From Roseiarcus sp963794155 (lineage in GTDB: Bacteria; Pseudomonadota; Alphaproteobacteria; Rhizobiales; Beijerinckiaceae): a DNA stretch of 64,000 nt. Shown in pieces: positions 34,046 through 43,965 of the stretch. The translations under genes and the position numbers were made by a program. Under the pieces are notes generated by a model. That model saw only the letters and a program-made list of their open reading frames with translations. It was not told where the DNA came from and searched no databases. The DNA lies in assembly GCA_963794155.1 (NCBI GenBank), contig CAWCCX010000013.1, positions 489,600-553,599 on the forward strand. The letters run 5' to 3'. Each line of letters begins with the position of its first letter. Positions within the stretch are counted from its first letter, which is position 1.

Positions 34046-34792
34046 ATGCGGATCGACTGGTGGACGCTGGCGCTGCAGACGTTCAACGTCCTCGTCCTGG
34101 TGTGGATCCTGAGCCGGTTCCTGTTCCGGCCGGTAGCCGCCATCATCGAGGAGCGGCGGGCGGCGGCGGTGAAGCTGCTGGCCGACGCCGAAGCGGCAAA
34201 GCACGATGCGATTGCGGCCCGCGAGGCGGTCGGGGCTGAGGCCGGGCGGCTCGCGAACATGCGCGACGAGGCGGTGCGCGCCGCTGCCGCGGCAGCCGAG
34301 ACCGAGCGCGCCGCGGCGCTCGCCGCCGCCCGCGCGGAAGTCGAGCATTTGCGCGCCGCCGCCGAGGCCGAAATTCAGCGCGAGCGTCAGGCCGAGGCGG
34401 CGGCCGCCTCCGATCGCGCCGCCCAGCTTGCGCTCGACATCGCAGGGAAGCTGCTCCAGCGCCTGCCGGACTCAGCGCGCGTCGACGGATTCATCGACGG
34501 GGTGGCCGAGGGGCTGGCGTCGTTGCCGGCGGCTAGCCGGGACGGGCTCGGCGCCGGCGGTGACGCAACGCTCAAGGCTGCGCGATCGCTTGATGAAGCG
34601 GAGACGAAATCGTGCCGCGACGCCTTCGCCAAGGCGCTCGGCCGGCCGCTCGATTTCGCGGTTGCCGTCGATCCCGATCTCGTCGCCGGGCTCGAGCTGG
34701 AGACGCGGCATGCGGTGGTCCGCAACAGCTTTCGCGCCGATCTTTCCCGCATCGTCGAGGAGTTGACCCGCCGTGACCGCGTCCAGCGCTGA
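34046..34792 (+). CDS. atpF: N-ATPase subunit b with delta-like C-terminal extension
   Basis: A 248-residue peripheral-stalk subunit, against about 160 for an ordinary b. One N-terminal helix (FNVLVLVWILSRFLFRPV) is followed by a long Ala/Glu coiled coil (residues about 30-145). The last 60 residues (RPLDFAVAVDPDLVAGLELE, then VVRNSFRADLSRIVEEL) resemble the C-terminal part of subunit delta. No separate atpH exists in the cluster. The atpA start lies 20 bases inside its 3' end. Confidence 0.88.
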   Translation: MRIDWWTLALQTFNVLVLVWILSRFLFRPVAAIIEERRAAAVKLLADAEAAKHDAIAAREAVGAEAGRLANMRDEAVRAAAAAAETERAAALAAARAEVEHLRAAAEAEIQRERQAEAAAASDRAAQLALDIAGKLLQRLPDSARVDGFIDGVAEGLASLPAASRDGLGAGGDATLKAARSLDEAETKSCRDAFAKALGRPLDFAVAVDPDLVAGLELETRHAVVRNSFRADLSRIVEELTRRDRVQR

Positions 34793-36290
34793 CCGCGGCG
34801 ACTGGCTTCACGCCGAGCGCGACGCGCTGTCGCGGGTCAGGCTGTCGCCTGAGGCCCACTCCATCGGTCGGGTGGAGGAAATCGCCGACGGCGTCGCACG
34901 CGTTTCCGGCTTGCCGGAGGCGCGCCTCGGCGAGCTTCTGCGCTTCGAGGGCGGGCGGCTCGGCTATGCGCTGTCGCTCGAGCCGGAGGCGATCAACGCG
35001 GCGATTCTCGACGAGGCCGAGGCGATCGGCGTCGGCTCGCAGGTCGCGGCGACCGGCGAAACGGCTCGAGTTCCGGTCGGACCGGGCCTGCTCGGCCGGG
35101 TGATCGATCCGCTCGGCCGCTCGCTCGATCGCGATGAGCCGGTCGTGGCGGAAGCGTATCACCCGATCGAGCGGCCGGCCCCGGCGATCATCGACCGCGC
35201 GCTGGTGTCCGAACCGGTCGAGACCGGCGTTCTGGTCGTCGACGCATTGTTCGCGCTCGGCCGCGGGCAGCGCGAACTCATCATCGGCGACCGCGCGACC
35301 GGCAAGACTTCGATCGCCGTCGATACGATCATCAGCCAGAAGCGCTCGGACATCGTTTGCGTCTATGTCGCCGTCGGCCAGCGGGCGACCGCGGTCGAGC
35401 GGGTGGTCGAGGCGGTGCGCCAATTCGGCGCGCCGGAGCGTTGCGTGTTCGTGGTCGCGTCCGCCGCCGCCTCCGCGGCGGTGCAATGGATCGCGCCGTT
35501 CGCGGGCTTCACGATCGGCGAATATTTTCGCGATCGCGGCGGTCATGCGCTGGTGATCGTCGATGATCTCACCAAGCACGCCGCGACCCACCGCGAGCTC
35601 GCGCTCCTGACCCGCGAGCCGCCTGGCCGCGAAGCCTATCCGGGCGATATTTTCTATGTCCACGCGCGCCTGCTCGAGCGGGCCTCGAAGCTCGCGCCCG
35701 AGCTCGGCGGCGGATCGCTGACGGCGCTGCCGATCGCCGAGACCGACGCCGGCAACCTCTCGGCCTTCATTCCGACCAACCTGATCTCGATCACCGATGG
35801 CCAGATCGTGCTCGATTCCCGCCTGTTCGCCGCCAATCAACGCCCGGCGGTCGACGTCGGCTTGAGCGTGAGCCGGGTCGGCGGCAAGGCGCAGGCGCCG
35901 GCGTTGCGCGCGGCGTCCGGGCGGCTCAGGCTCGACTACTCGCAGTTCCTCGAACTCGAGATGTTCACCCGCTTTGGCGGCATTGCTGACACAAGGGTGC
36001 GCGGGACGATCGCGCGCGGGGAGCGCATCCGCGCTCTCATCGCCCAGCCGCGTTTCGCGACCCTGCGCCTGGTCGATCAGGTCGCGCTGCTGTCGGCGCT
36101 CGCCGAGGGCGTGTTTGACGATTTCAGCGCCTCGAAGGTCGCGCAAGCGCGGCTGCGCATCGCCTCCGAGCTTGACGCGCACGCGCCCGAGACCGTCGCT
36201 TCCGTGACCAAGACCGGGATCTGTGACGAAGCGGGTCGCGCTCGACTCGTCGAAGCGGTGCGTGCGCTGGTCAAGGCCGGTTCTCCGTGA
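34773..36290 (+). CDS. atpA: N-ATPase subunit alpha
   Basis: A 505-residue non-catalytic nucleotide-binding subunit from GTG 34773. The P-loop is GDRATGKT (residues about 172-179). VDDLTKHA and SITDGQIVLDSRLFAANQRPAVDVGLSVSR are typical alpha segments. The gene follows atpF and precedes atpG, as in other N-ATPase clusters. The start overlaps atpF by 20 bases and the stop overlaps atpG by four. Confidence 0.94.
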   Translation: MTASSADRGDWLHAERDALSRVRLSPEAHSIGRVEEIADGVARVSGLPEARLGELLRFEGGRLGYALSLEPEAINAAILDEAEAIGVGSQVAATGETARVPVGPGLLGRVIDPLGRSLDRDEPVVAEAYHPIERPAPAIIDRALVSEPVETGVLVVDALFALGRGQRELIIGDRATGKTSIAVDTIISQKRSDIVCVYVAVGQRATAVERVVEAVRQFGAPERCVFVVASAAASAAVQWIAPFAGFTIGEYFRDRGGHALVIVDDLTKHAATHRELALLTREPPGREAYPGDIFYVHARLLERASKLAPELGGGSLTALPIAETDAGNLSAFIPTNLISITDGQIVLDSRLFAANQRPAVDVGLSVSRVGGKAQAPALRAASGRLRLDYSQFLELEMFTRFGGIADTRVRGTIARGERIRALIAQPRFATLRLVDQVALLSALAEGVFDDFSASKVAQARLRIASELDAHAPETVASVTKTGICDEAGRARLVEAVRALVKAGSP

Positions 36291-37165
36291 CCGAGCGGCT
36301 CAGCGACGTCGTGGCGCGCATCGGCTCGGTGCGCCAGCTTTCGTCGGTCATCGGCGCGATGCGCGGCATCGCCGCGGCGAGGGCGCGCGAAGCGCGCGAG
36401 CGCGTCGAGGGGGTGCGGGCCTATGCGCGCACGGTTGGGGCGGCGATCGGCCAGGCGTTGTCCTTGGTCGAGGGCGCGGCGGGCGCGCCGCGCGACGGGC
36501 GGGACGGACATCTGGTGATCGCCGTCTGCGCCGAGCAGGGCTTTGCCGGATCGTTCAACCGGCGGGTGCTCGATGCCGCCGAGCGACTCATGACGTCGGG
36601 GAGATCGCATCCGGCCGAGCTCCTGCTGCTTGGCGGACGAGGGTTGGCCGCAGCCGAGGAGCGGGGGCTCAAGGTCGGCTGGAGCGCGTCGATGGTCGCC
36701 CATGTCGATGAGACGGGAGCGCTCGCCGACCGCGTGACCGAGCAGCTCTACGCCCGCCTCGAAGAGGGGCGGGCGACACGGGTGACGTTGGCGCATGCGA
36801 CGCCCGAGCCGTCCGCCGAAATTCTCGTCGTCGAGCGCACGCTCGCGCCGTTCGATTTCGCCCGCTTTCCCCGGACGCGAAACCCTTCGCCGCCGCTCAT
36901 TACGCTGCCGCCGGGCATCCTTTTGGCGCAGCTTGCGGAAGAGTACGTGTTCGCCGAACTCTGCGAAGCGCTCACGCTGTCGCTCGCCGCTGAGAACGAA
37001 GCGCGGATGCGGGCGATGAGCGCGGCGAAGTCCAACGTTTCGCTAATGCTCGACGAGCTCGTCGCCCGCGCGCGGCAATTGCGCCAGGAGGAGATCACCA
37101 ACGAGATCATCGAGCTCGGCGGGCGCAGGGCGGGCGGGCCGTCCCGAGCAAGCCGCGGGCGTTGA
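36287..37165 (+). CDS. atpG: N-ATPase subunit gamma
   Basis: The rotor shaft, 292 residues from GTG 36287. The N-terminal helix (LSDVVARIGSVRQLSSVIGAM) and C-terminal helix (ENEARMRAMSAAKSNVSLML) are the two long helices that insert into the alpha/beta ring. ERTLAPFDFARF lies in the middle domain. It ends the operon, 10 bases before the convergent DUF1254 pseudogene. Confidence 0.92.
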   Translation: MTERLSDVVARIGSVRQLSSVIGAMRGIAAARAREARERVEGVRAYARTVGAAIGQALSLVEGAAGAPRDGRDGHLVIAVCAEQGFAGSFNRRVLDAAERLMTSGRSHPAELLLLGGRGLAAAEERGLKVGWSASMVAHVDETGALADRVTEQLYARLEEGRATRVTLAHATPEPSAEILVVERTLAPFDFARFPRTRNPSPPLITLPPGILLAQLAEEYVFAELCEALTLSLAAENEARMRAMSAAKSNVSLMLDELVARARQLRQEEITNEIIELGGRRAGGPSRASRGR

Positions 37166-37174
37166 GCGGCGCCC

Positions 37175-38214
37175 TTATCGCGCCGCCTCAGCCTCGGGAA
37201 ATGCCCACGCCCGGCTCAGGATCTCGGATCTGGGGCGATACAGGCGGACGAGATAGTTCCATCCCGGGGGCGTTGGCAGGCAATTGGGGATCTTGCCGTC
37301 GCAGCCGCCGAATTGAACGGCGAACGCGCCGTCGTCGCCGGGCTTCGCCGTGATGCTGTTGAGGGAATAGGCGTTCTGCGATTCGCGACGAAATAGCCCC
37401 TGTCGTCGTAGACGCTGACCGACCAGAAGCCGTCGACCGGGACGTCCTTGACGCTCAGCTTATAGACCGTCTTGCCGTCGTTGTGGGCGGGGGTGACGTT
37501 CAGATAGAGCGCATCTTCCTCCGGATTGCCGCCCCAGGCGGCGGCCGAGCCGATCAGGCGCCGGACCGGGTCGACCTTCCCGCGCGGACCGAACATGCCC
37601 TTGGTGTCGGGAACCGTCGCAGCGAGGTCGAGCAGCGCCTCGCGCACCTTGATCTGGCTCGAGGCGTCCCAATTGGGGATCTTGAACGCTCCCGGCCCGC
37701 CGGACTGGCTGACCTTGATCGCGTCCTGCAGCGCCTGGACGGCTTCCACGTCCTTCGGATCGTTCGGGTCGACCAGGATGCGCACCGCGACGACGACATA
37801 GCGCGTGCCGATCTCGCCTTCGCTCAGCGTGTGGACGCCCGCCCCATAATTGACCTCGGACGTATACTCGTCTTCGTCGATCACCTGCATCGACAGGAAG
37901 CGCTTGCCCGGATCCGGAAGCGTGATGGTGACCGGGCCGGCGTCGAGATCGAACACCGCCGCTGAGTAAAGCGTGTCGCGGTTCATCCGGATGATGGTCT
38001 GCTTGGCGAGCGGGGTCGGCTCCCGCCGATGCATGAATTTGCCGAATCCGCCGTCCTTGACGATGCCGCTGAAAAAGAGGTCCAATTCCGCCCGCGGAAA
38101 ATTATCGGGGGTGACGACGACCGGCCGATCGGCGGGCGCCGCGTGGGCGCCGCCAAGCGCGCACAGCATCAGGGTCAAGACCAGGGCGCGGGCCGGGCGG
38201 TGGGACACGTACAT
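37175..38214 (-). pseudogene. DUF1254/DUF1214 domain exported protein, frameshifted
   Basis: The frame from ATG 38214 has a signal peptide (residues about 1-25, ending GGAHAAP) and then a conserved region with IIRMNRDTLYSAAVFDLDAGPVTITLP. It runs to DDRGYFVANR, then slips. A missing base near 37380 (CGCAGAAC where CGCCAGAAC is expected) moves the true tail to another frame, which reads NAYSLNSITAKPGDDGAFAV, then a Trp-rich WNYLVRLYRP end, to a TAA at 37175. Proteins of this class are periplasmic, and their function is unknown. Related genes sit beside sulfatases in other genomes (from general recollection). Confidence 0.82.
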
Positions 38215-38438
38215 TTGTGGCAACGGGCTCCGTTCGCGCAGGGAAGGTTCGGCCAAAGCTTTTGGCCCGGTTGGCGGCTAGCAGCGGAATCTGGCCATTT
38301 CGCGGAACAGCCCGGGTCCCAGAGCAAGTCCGGCCACCTGGCGGGGTTCCTGGTCTGAGATCAAAACCAAATCAGGAACCGCTGCTCCGACCCCGAGGAG
38401 ACGTTCGTCGCCGGCAATCGAGCGGCCCGTGTCGACGT

Positions 38439-38654
38439 ATTGTGTTGAAAAACTCGGATTTTCGCTTCGATCACAATTCAGAAGACCGCTGGCAGCCTCG
38501 ATGGAAAATTCCTTAGGGGTTCGGCGGACGGGCCGCCTTTGCCGCGTGCGACCCTCCCATATGGCTTGCCGTGGCGACTACCGGCTTAGATCCCGCTATG
38601 GGCGCGAAAACGAGAATTCTCGCGGTCACTCAATTTCCGAGTTTTTCAACACTA
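38439..38654. mobile_element. MITE-like element, copy 1 (216 bp)
   Basis: A 216-base non-coding unit with terminal inverted repeats: the left end ATTGTGTTGAAAAACTCGGA matches the reverse complement of the right end (TCCGAGTTTTTCAACACTA). It is flanked by the direct repeat TCGACGT (38432-38438 and 38655-38661), a likely target duplication. A nearly identical copy lies at 55376-55590. The left end also matches the left end of the IS1182-type element at 47.9 kb, so that transposase family probably moves it. Confidence 0.85.
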
Positions 38655-38774
38655 TCGACGTTAGGCGGTCATTGCCTCTCGCTGTGCACAGGGCAGGTTC
38701 CCCCAATCACACCAGGCTCGAACGTCGCGCCCCGCTCACGGGGCGCGACGGTTGTCGCCGATCTTTGCGCGAGA

Positions 38775-40265
<1,491 letters not shown>

Positions 40266-40443
40266 GAGTGAACTCCCTTTCTATTCATGCCAGTTTCATT
40301 GAGACCGCGGCGCGCCGGCATGCCGCGCCCTAGCGATTGGAGGCAACGAAGGGACACCGAGGAGAAGGCGAAGCGCCCGACGATAATGAGGACGAACGAC
40401 ACGACGAGGGCCGGCGTGCTGCTTCGGGCCCCCAGATTTACTA

Positions 40444-40608
40444 TCACGCCAAGTCCACGTAGATATAGGCCTGGACGCCCAGCGTGTAAGCATACTGTTC
40501 GCGCCAGTCCGGCTTGCTGTCCTGAGCGGCAGCCAAAGCCGAAAGCTTGGCAGCTCCGGCGAACATCGCCGCGACTATTGTCAAAACTCGAATGCCCATC
40601 CCAGCCAT
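40444..40608 (-). pseudogene. N-terminal remnant of a DUF1254-type exported protein
   Basis: ATG 40608 follows GGAGGG. The frame encodes a signal peptide (MAGMGIRVLTIVAAMFAGAA) and the opening of a DUF1254 protein (QYAYTLGVQAYIY), then three stops in a row (TGA TAG TAA). No further DUF1254 sequence follows before the sulfatase start, so the gene was cut and its 3' part lost. Confidence 0.6.
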
Positions 40609-40975
40609 AGCACCCTCCACAATCGTTTTGACGAGTCCGCTGCTGCAGATCGTGCGGTGCAGGAGCAATCCCGCAGACCATAGGCCATTTCGCGAAACTG
40701 ATTGACCCGCGAGCGACTATTCTTGCGCCGGACTTCCTGCGGCACTGTGTCGCGGAGCGACGAGGGCGAAGGGCCGCTTTCGCCGCGAATGGCCTCTATT
40801 TGCGCATTTGAGACGTTCGAGGCGACGTCTCGAATCGACCTCGCGGGTCGCGATTGCGAACGCCGCGGGTGCGATGGCAAGCGGTCGTTGATCTTCGCGA
40901 CTTGGAGGGCAAGATTCCGCCCATTGCGGACGTCTATGCGTCGCTACGAGCCTCTCCAGCGTCGCCGGTGCCGGC
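40609..40975. other. Intergenic region, no gene identified
   Basis: About 370 bases between the DUF1254 remnant and the HAD gene (both read leftward). I see no convincing gene, RNA, hairpin or repeat in it. Confidence 0.4.
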
Positions 40976-41908
40976 CTAAAAGCGAAAAACCCGATCCCAG
41001 TCGTCCTTGACGTGGACAATGGTCCATCCACGTCCTGGGCCTTCGTCGAGCCCACGCGCCAGACGAGCAAGGCCGGCGTCGCGATCATAGGCATATTCGC
41101 GGTCCGGATCGTCATGATGGACGATCAGACCGAAGCGCGCCCTAGGTCCCCTGGTAACCCATTCGAGCATCGCGAAATCGCCATCCGAATTGCCGAACGC
41201 AGCGATCGGACGCCGCCCGATATGTGTGTTGATCGCGACGGGCTTACCTTCCTTGTCGTCAAAGAAATGCAATTTGGCCTCACGCACCAGCACCGGCTCG
41301 CCGTCCTTTACGACATATTTGGTGACGATGCTGCTGCCAATCACTTGCTCCGGTGGAACGCCGTAGACGGTTTCACTGAAAGTGCGCATGAATTCGATGC
41401 CTCCACCCGAGACAATGAACGTCTTGAAGTCGTTTGCACGCAGCAGGGCGAGCACATCGAGCATCGGTTGGTAGACGAGATCGGTATAGGGGCGGTTGAA
41501 CTGCGGATGGCGTGCGGTGGCAATCCAGTCGCGGGCCAGATCAGCAAACGCTTCGGTCGACATGCCGGCGTGTGTCGCCATTACCAGCGCGACGAGCCCG
41601 TCCATGCCGACGGCCATGATGCCTGCCACGTCGCCCTCGAGCACGGCTTTGAATGGCTGTAGATCGCGCCATTCGGGGTGCTGCGGCGCCAACGCCCGGA
41701 TGCGATCGATCACAAAATACGCCTGGACGGGCAGCGGCTGCTCGACCCACAGCGTGCCGTCATTGTCGAACACGGCAATGCGATCGGCGAGGGGCACGAA
41801 GTCGGGGTGGCCCAAGGTTGTCACACGCGCCACGAAATCGAGGACCGCTTGCCTGGGCGCGCCGTCGCGCCATGCGGAAAGCACGTGATTGACAGGTTCG
41901 GCGTTCAC
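40976..41908 (-). CDS. HAD-superfamily hydrolase (phosphoserine phosphatase-like)
   Basis: A 310-residue cytosolic hydrolase. HAD motif I is IAVFDNDGTLW (nucleophile Asp at about residue 47), motif II is FIVSGGG, the Lys motif lies before LHFFDDKEGKP, and motif IV is AFGNSDGDFAML. A large cap follows motif I. The substrate is not identifiable; family members hydrolyse phosphate monoesters. Its start overlaps the stop of the 2H-phosphoesterase gene upstream by four bases, so the two are coupled. Confidence 0.85.
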   Translation of the reverse strand: MNAEPVNHVLSAWRDGAPRQAVLDFVARVTTLGHPDFVPLADRIAVFDNDGTLWVEQPLPVQAYFVIDRIRALAPQHPEWRDLQPFKAVLEGDVAGIMAVGMDGLVALVMATHAGMSTEAFADLARDWIATARHPQFNRPYTDLVYQPMLDVLALLRANDFKTFIVSGGGIEFMRTFSETVYGVPPEQVIGSSIVTKYVVKDGEPVLVREAKLHFFDDKEGKPVAINTHIGRRPIAAFGNSDGDFAMLEWVTRGPRARFGLIVHHDDPDREYAYDRDAGLARLARGLDEGPGRGWTIVHVKDDWDRVFRF

Positions 41909-42549
41909 CCCGTCACATCCCAGCGCTTGAGCAACCGCGCCGCCGTTCCGAACGGCCCCAGCTGGAAAATAGCGGCGCCTGCCGGAGCAAACGCAAATGC
42001 CGGGAACGGTTCGGCGATCATCCGGTCGAGATAGTCGGTTGGTGCGACGCCGGTGCTGACGTGCGGATTGAAGTGTGCGCCGGCATGATGTGCGACAAAT
42101 CCCGAAACATAGTCGATCAGCGCCGTGTCGAACGCCGGGTTGTCGTGGCCGGCCGTAAATGCATCAATCGTGGCGGTCGCCACCATGAACGGCGCGGCGG
42201 CGGCGATCACATCGGCTTGTAGCTTTTGCAGTTCTGGCGTCAGAGTAGCGCAAATGCCGGCTACGCCCACACCAGGCCCGGGCGTGTAATAATAGCGAAC
42301 TGCCCACAGTAGCAGATTGGTCACCTTTGCGTTGCCGATCACATCGCCGGTCGCCGAGTAGAGCGCCTCCAGGTCCTTGGCAGCGACAAAACACTGCAAC
42401 AGCGTGATGTGCGGGCGATGGTCCGCATCAAGTGCAAACCCGCTCGGAAACGACTGGCGCAACCGTGCATTGTTGCTTTCCGCGCGTTGGAGCATTCGGC
42501 CATCCGGCTCGAGCAGGATGTCTATCGCGATGACCTCAGACGGCACCAT
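41905..42549 (-). CDS. 2H phosphoesterase / 2'-5' RNA ligase-like protein
   Basis: A 214-residue protein with the two His motifs of the 2H superfamily: HITLLQ (residues about 47-52) and HVSTG (about 163-167). Such enzymes hydrolyse or form 2'-5' or cyclic phosphodiester bonds in RNA or nucleotides. The start at 42549 is the first in-frame ATG. It is the first gene of a two-gene unit with the HAD hydrolase. Confidence 0.75.
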   Translation of the reverse strand: MVPSEVIAIDILLEPDGRMLQRAESNNARLRQSFPSGFALDADHRPHITLLQCFVAAKDLEALYSATGDVIGNAKVTNLLLWAVRYYYTPGPGVGVAGICATLTPELQKLQADVIAAAAPFMVATATIDAFTAGHDNPAFDTALIDYVSGFVAHHAGAHFNPHVSTGVAPTDYLDRMIAEPFPAFAFAPAGAAIFQLGPFGTAARLLKRWDVTG

Positions 42550-42861
42550 GGGAATATGTTCCTCGCTCTCATTGCGACGTTCAGACTGCCAAGGCCGTTA
42601 TCTTGTCAAGAACTATCATCGCCCGAAGATGGCGCTCTCCCTGCGTACCGGGACCGGTCGGGAAGGGCAGCAAAGGGTCGGAAATGATCCGTTGGCAAGG
42701 CCGACGATGAATGACCGCTCCTTGTGCATCCGTGCCATTGCATCGCGATCGCTGAAGTGCCGGAATCCGCCCATCTCGGACATTCCCGATTCGGATTTCG
42801 CGATCAAACTGAGGAACTGCTCCGGCTTCGCCAAATCCGCCACCGCGTCGCGATCACCAAC

Positions 42862-42889
42862 ATCGAAACGGTTGCGCAAACGTTTCGAT
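42862..42889. promoter_or_regulatory. LacI-type operator, 28-bp palindrome with overlapping half sites
   Basis: Outer arms ATCGAAACG and CGTTTCGAT are perfect inverted repeats, and the inner TTGCGCAA is also palindromic; only one base pair (G/A) breaks the symmetry. The halves CGAAACGGTTGCG and CGCAAACGTTTCG each look like a PurR/CytR-type LacI-family box. It lies 75 bases before the lacI start, so it probably allows self-control and control of the downstream sugar importer. Confidence 0.8.
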
Positions 42890-42963
42890 ATGCTAGCTTG
42901 TCGCGCAAGGTAAAGACGACCGCCGATCCAACGCGCGGGCGGCCGAGGGGTCCGGGAGGCGAC

Positions 42964-43965
42964 GTGACGACGATTGCCGACGTGGCGCGGGAGGCGGGCG
43001 TCTCGGTCTCGACCGTATCGCACGTCATCAATGGCACGCGGCGGGTTTCGCCGGCGACCGCGAGCGCCGTCAGAGCGGTCATCGACGCAACCGACTATCA
43101 TCCCAACGTTGTCGCGCGGTCATTGAAGACGGCGTCGACCCAGTCGGTCGGCATCGCCATTTCCGCAATCGCCAATCCCTATTTCACGGATATCATCTGC
43201 GCGATCGAGACCGAATGCGCCCGGCTCGGCATGATGATCTTCCTCTCCGACACCCAGGACGACCCGGCGCGCGAACTTCAAGTCCTCACCGCCCTTCACC
43301 AGCGGCGGGTCGACGGCGTCATCCTGGCGCCGAGCCCGGACCCGGAGCGGCGCGCGCTCGCCTATCTGCAGGCGACGCGGCTGCCCTGCGTCCTGGTCGA
43401 CCGCACGCTCGATCCCTCGTTCGATCAGGTCGGCGTCAACAATCGCGAGGCGATGCGCGAATTGGTCGACTATGTCGCCGGGCTCGGGCATCGCCGCATC
43501 GGCTATATCGGCGGCCACCCCGGGTTCCAGACGACGCTCGAGCGCATCATCGGCTACCGGGACTCTCTCGCGCGGCTGGGCCTGGCCGTCGACGAGCGCT
43601 ATCTCGTCACCGGCAACGCTTCGACCGCGAGCGCGGCCGAGGCGACGCACGCGCTTCTCAAGCTGCCCGAGCCGCCGACCGCAATCGTCACCGGCAACAA
43701 TATGGCGACGATCGGGGCGATGCGGGCGGTTCGGGCGCGCGAACTCGAGGTTCCCGCCGACATTTCCATCGCCGGCTTTGACGATTTCGAATGGGCGGAT
43801 TGCTTCGAGCCGCGGCTGACGCTGGTCGCCCAGCCCTGCGAGGAGATCGGCAAAAGAGCGGCGTTTCTCCTGATGGAGCGGATCGCCGCGCCGGAAGGCG
43901 CGCGGCGCACCGTCCGCCTCGACGCGGCGCTCAGGCTTCGCGACTCCTGCGCGAGGCCGCGATGA
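42964..43965 (+). CDS. LacI family transcriptional regulator
   Basis: GTG 42964 follows GGGAGGC and gives 333 residues. The N-terminal helix-turn-helix is TIADVAREAGVSVSTVSHVI with the hinge that binds the minor groove. Residues about 60-330 form a periplasmic-binding-protein-like effector domain (VGIAISAIANPYFTDIICAI; SIAGFDDFEWADCFEPRLT). It overlaps the ABC ATPase gene by four bases, so it likely controls it; the effector is probably the imported sugar or a derivative. The operator is just upstream. Confidence 0.92.
   Translation: MTTIADVAREAGVSVSTVSHVINGTRRVSPATASAVRAVIDATDYHPNVVARSLKTASTQSVGIAISAIANPYFTDIICAIETECARLGMMIFLSDTQDDPARELQVLTALHQRRVDGVILAPSPDPERRALAYLQATRLPCVLVDRTLDPSFDQVGVNNREAMRELVDYVAGLGHRRIGYIGGHPGFQTTLERIIGYRDSLARLGLAVDERYLVTGNASTASAAEATHALLKLPEPPTAIVTGNNMATIGAMRAVRARELEVPADISIAGFDDFEWADCFEPRLTLVAQPCEEIGKRAAFLLMERIAAPEGARRTVRLDAALRLRDSCARPR

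Noticed and set aside
34572..36182. A 536-residue open frame on the minus strand inside atpA
   Set aside because: It is antisense to a fully supported alpha subunit gene, is Arg/Asp/Gly-rich and has no family features. Such frames are common in GC-rich DNA.
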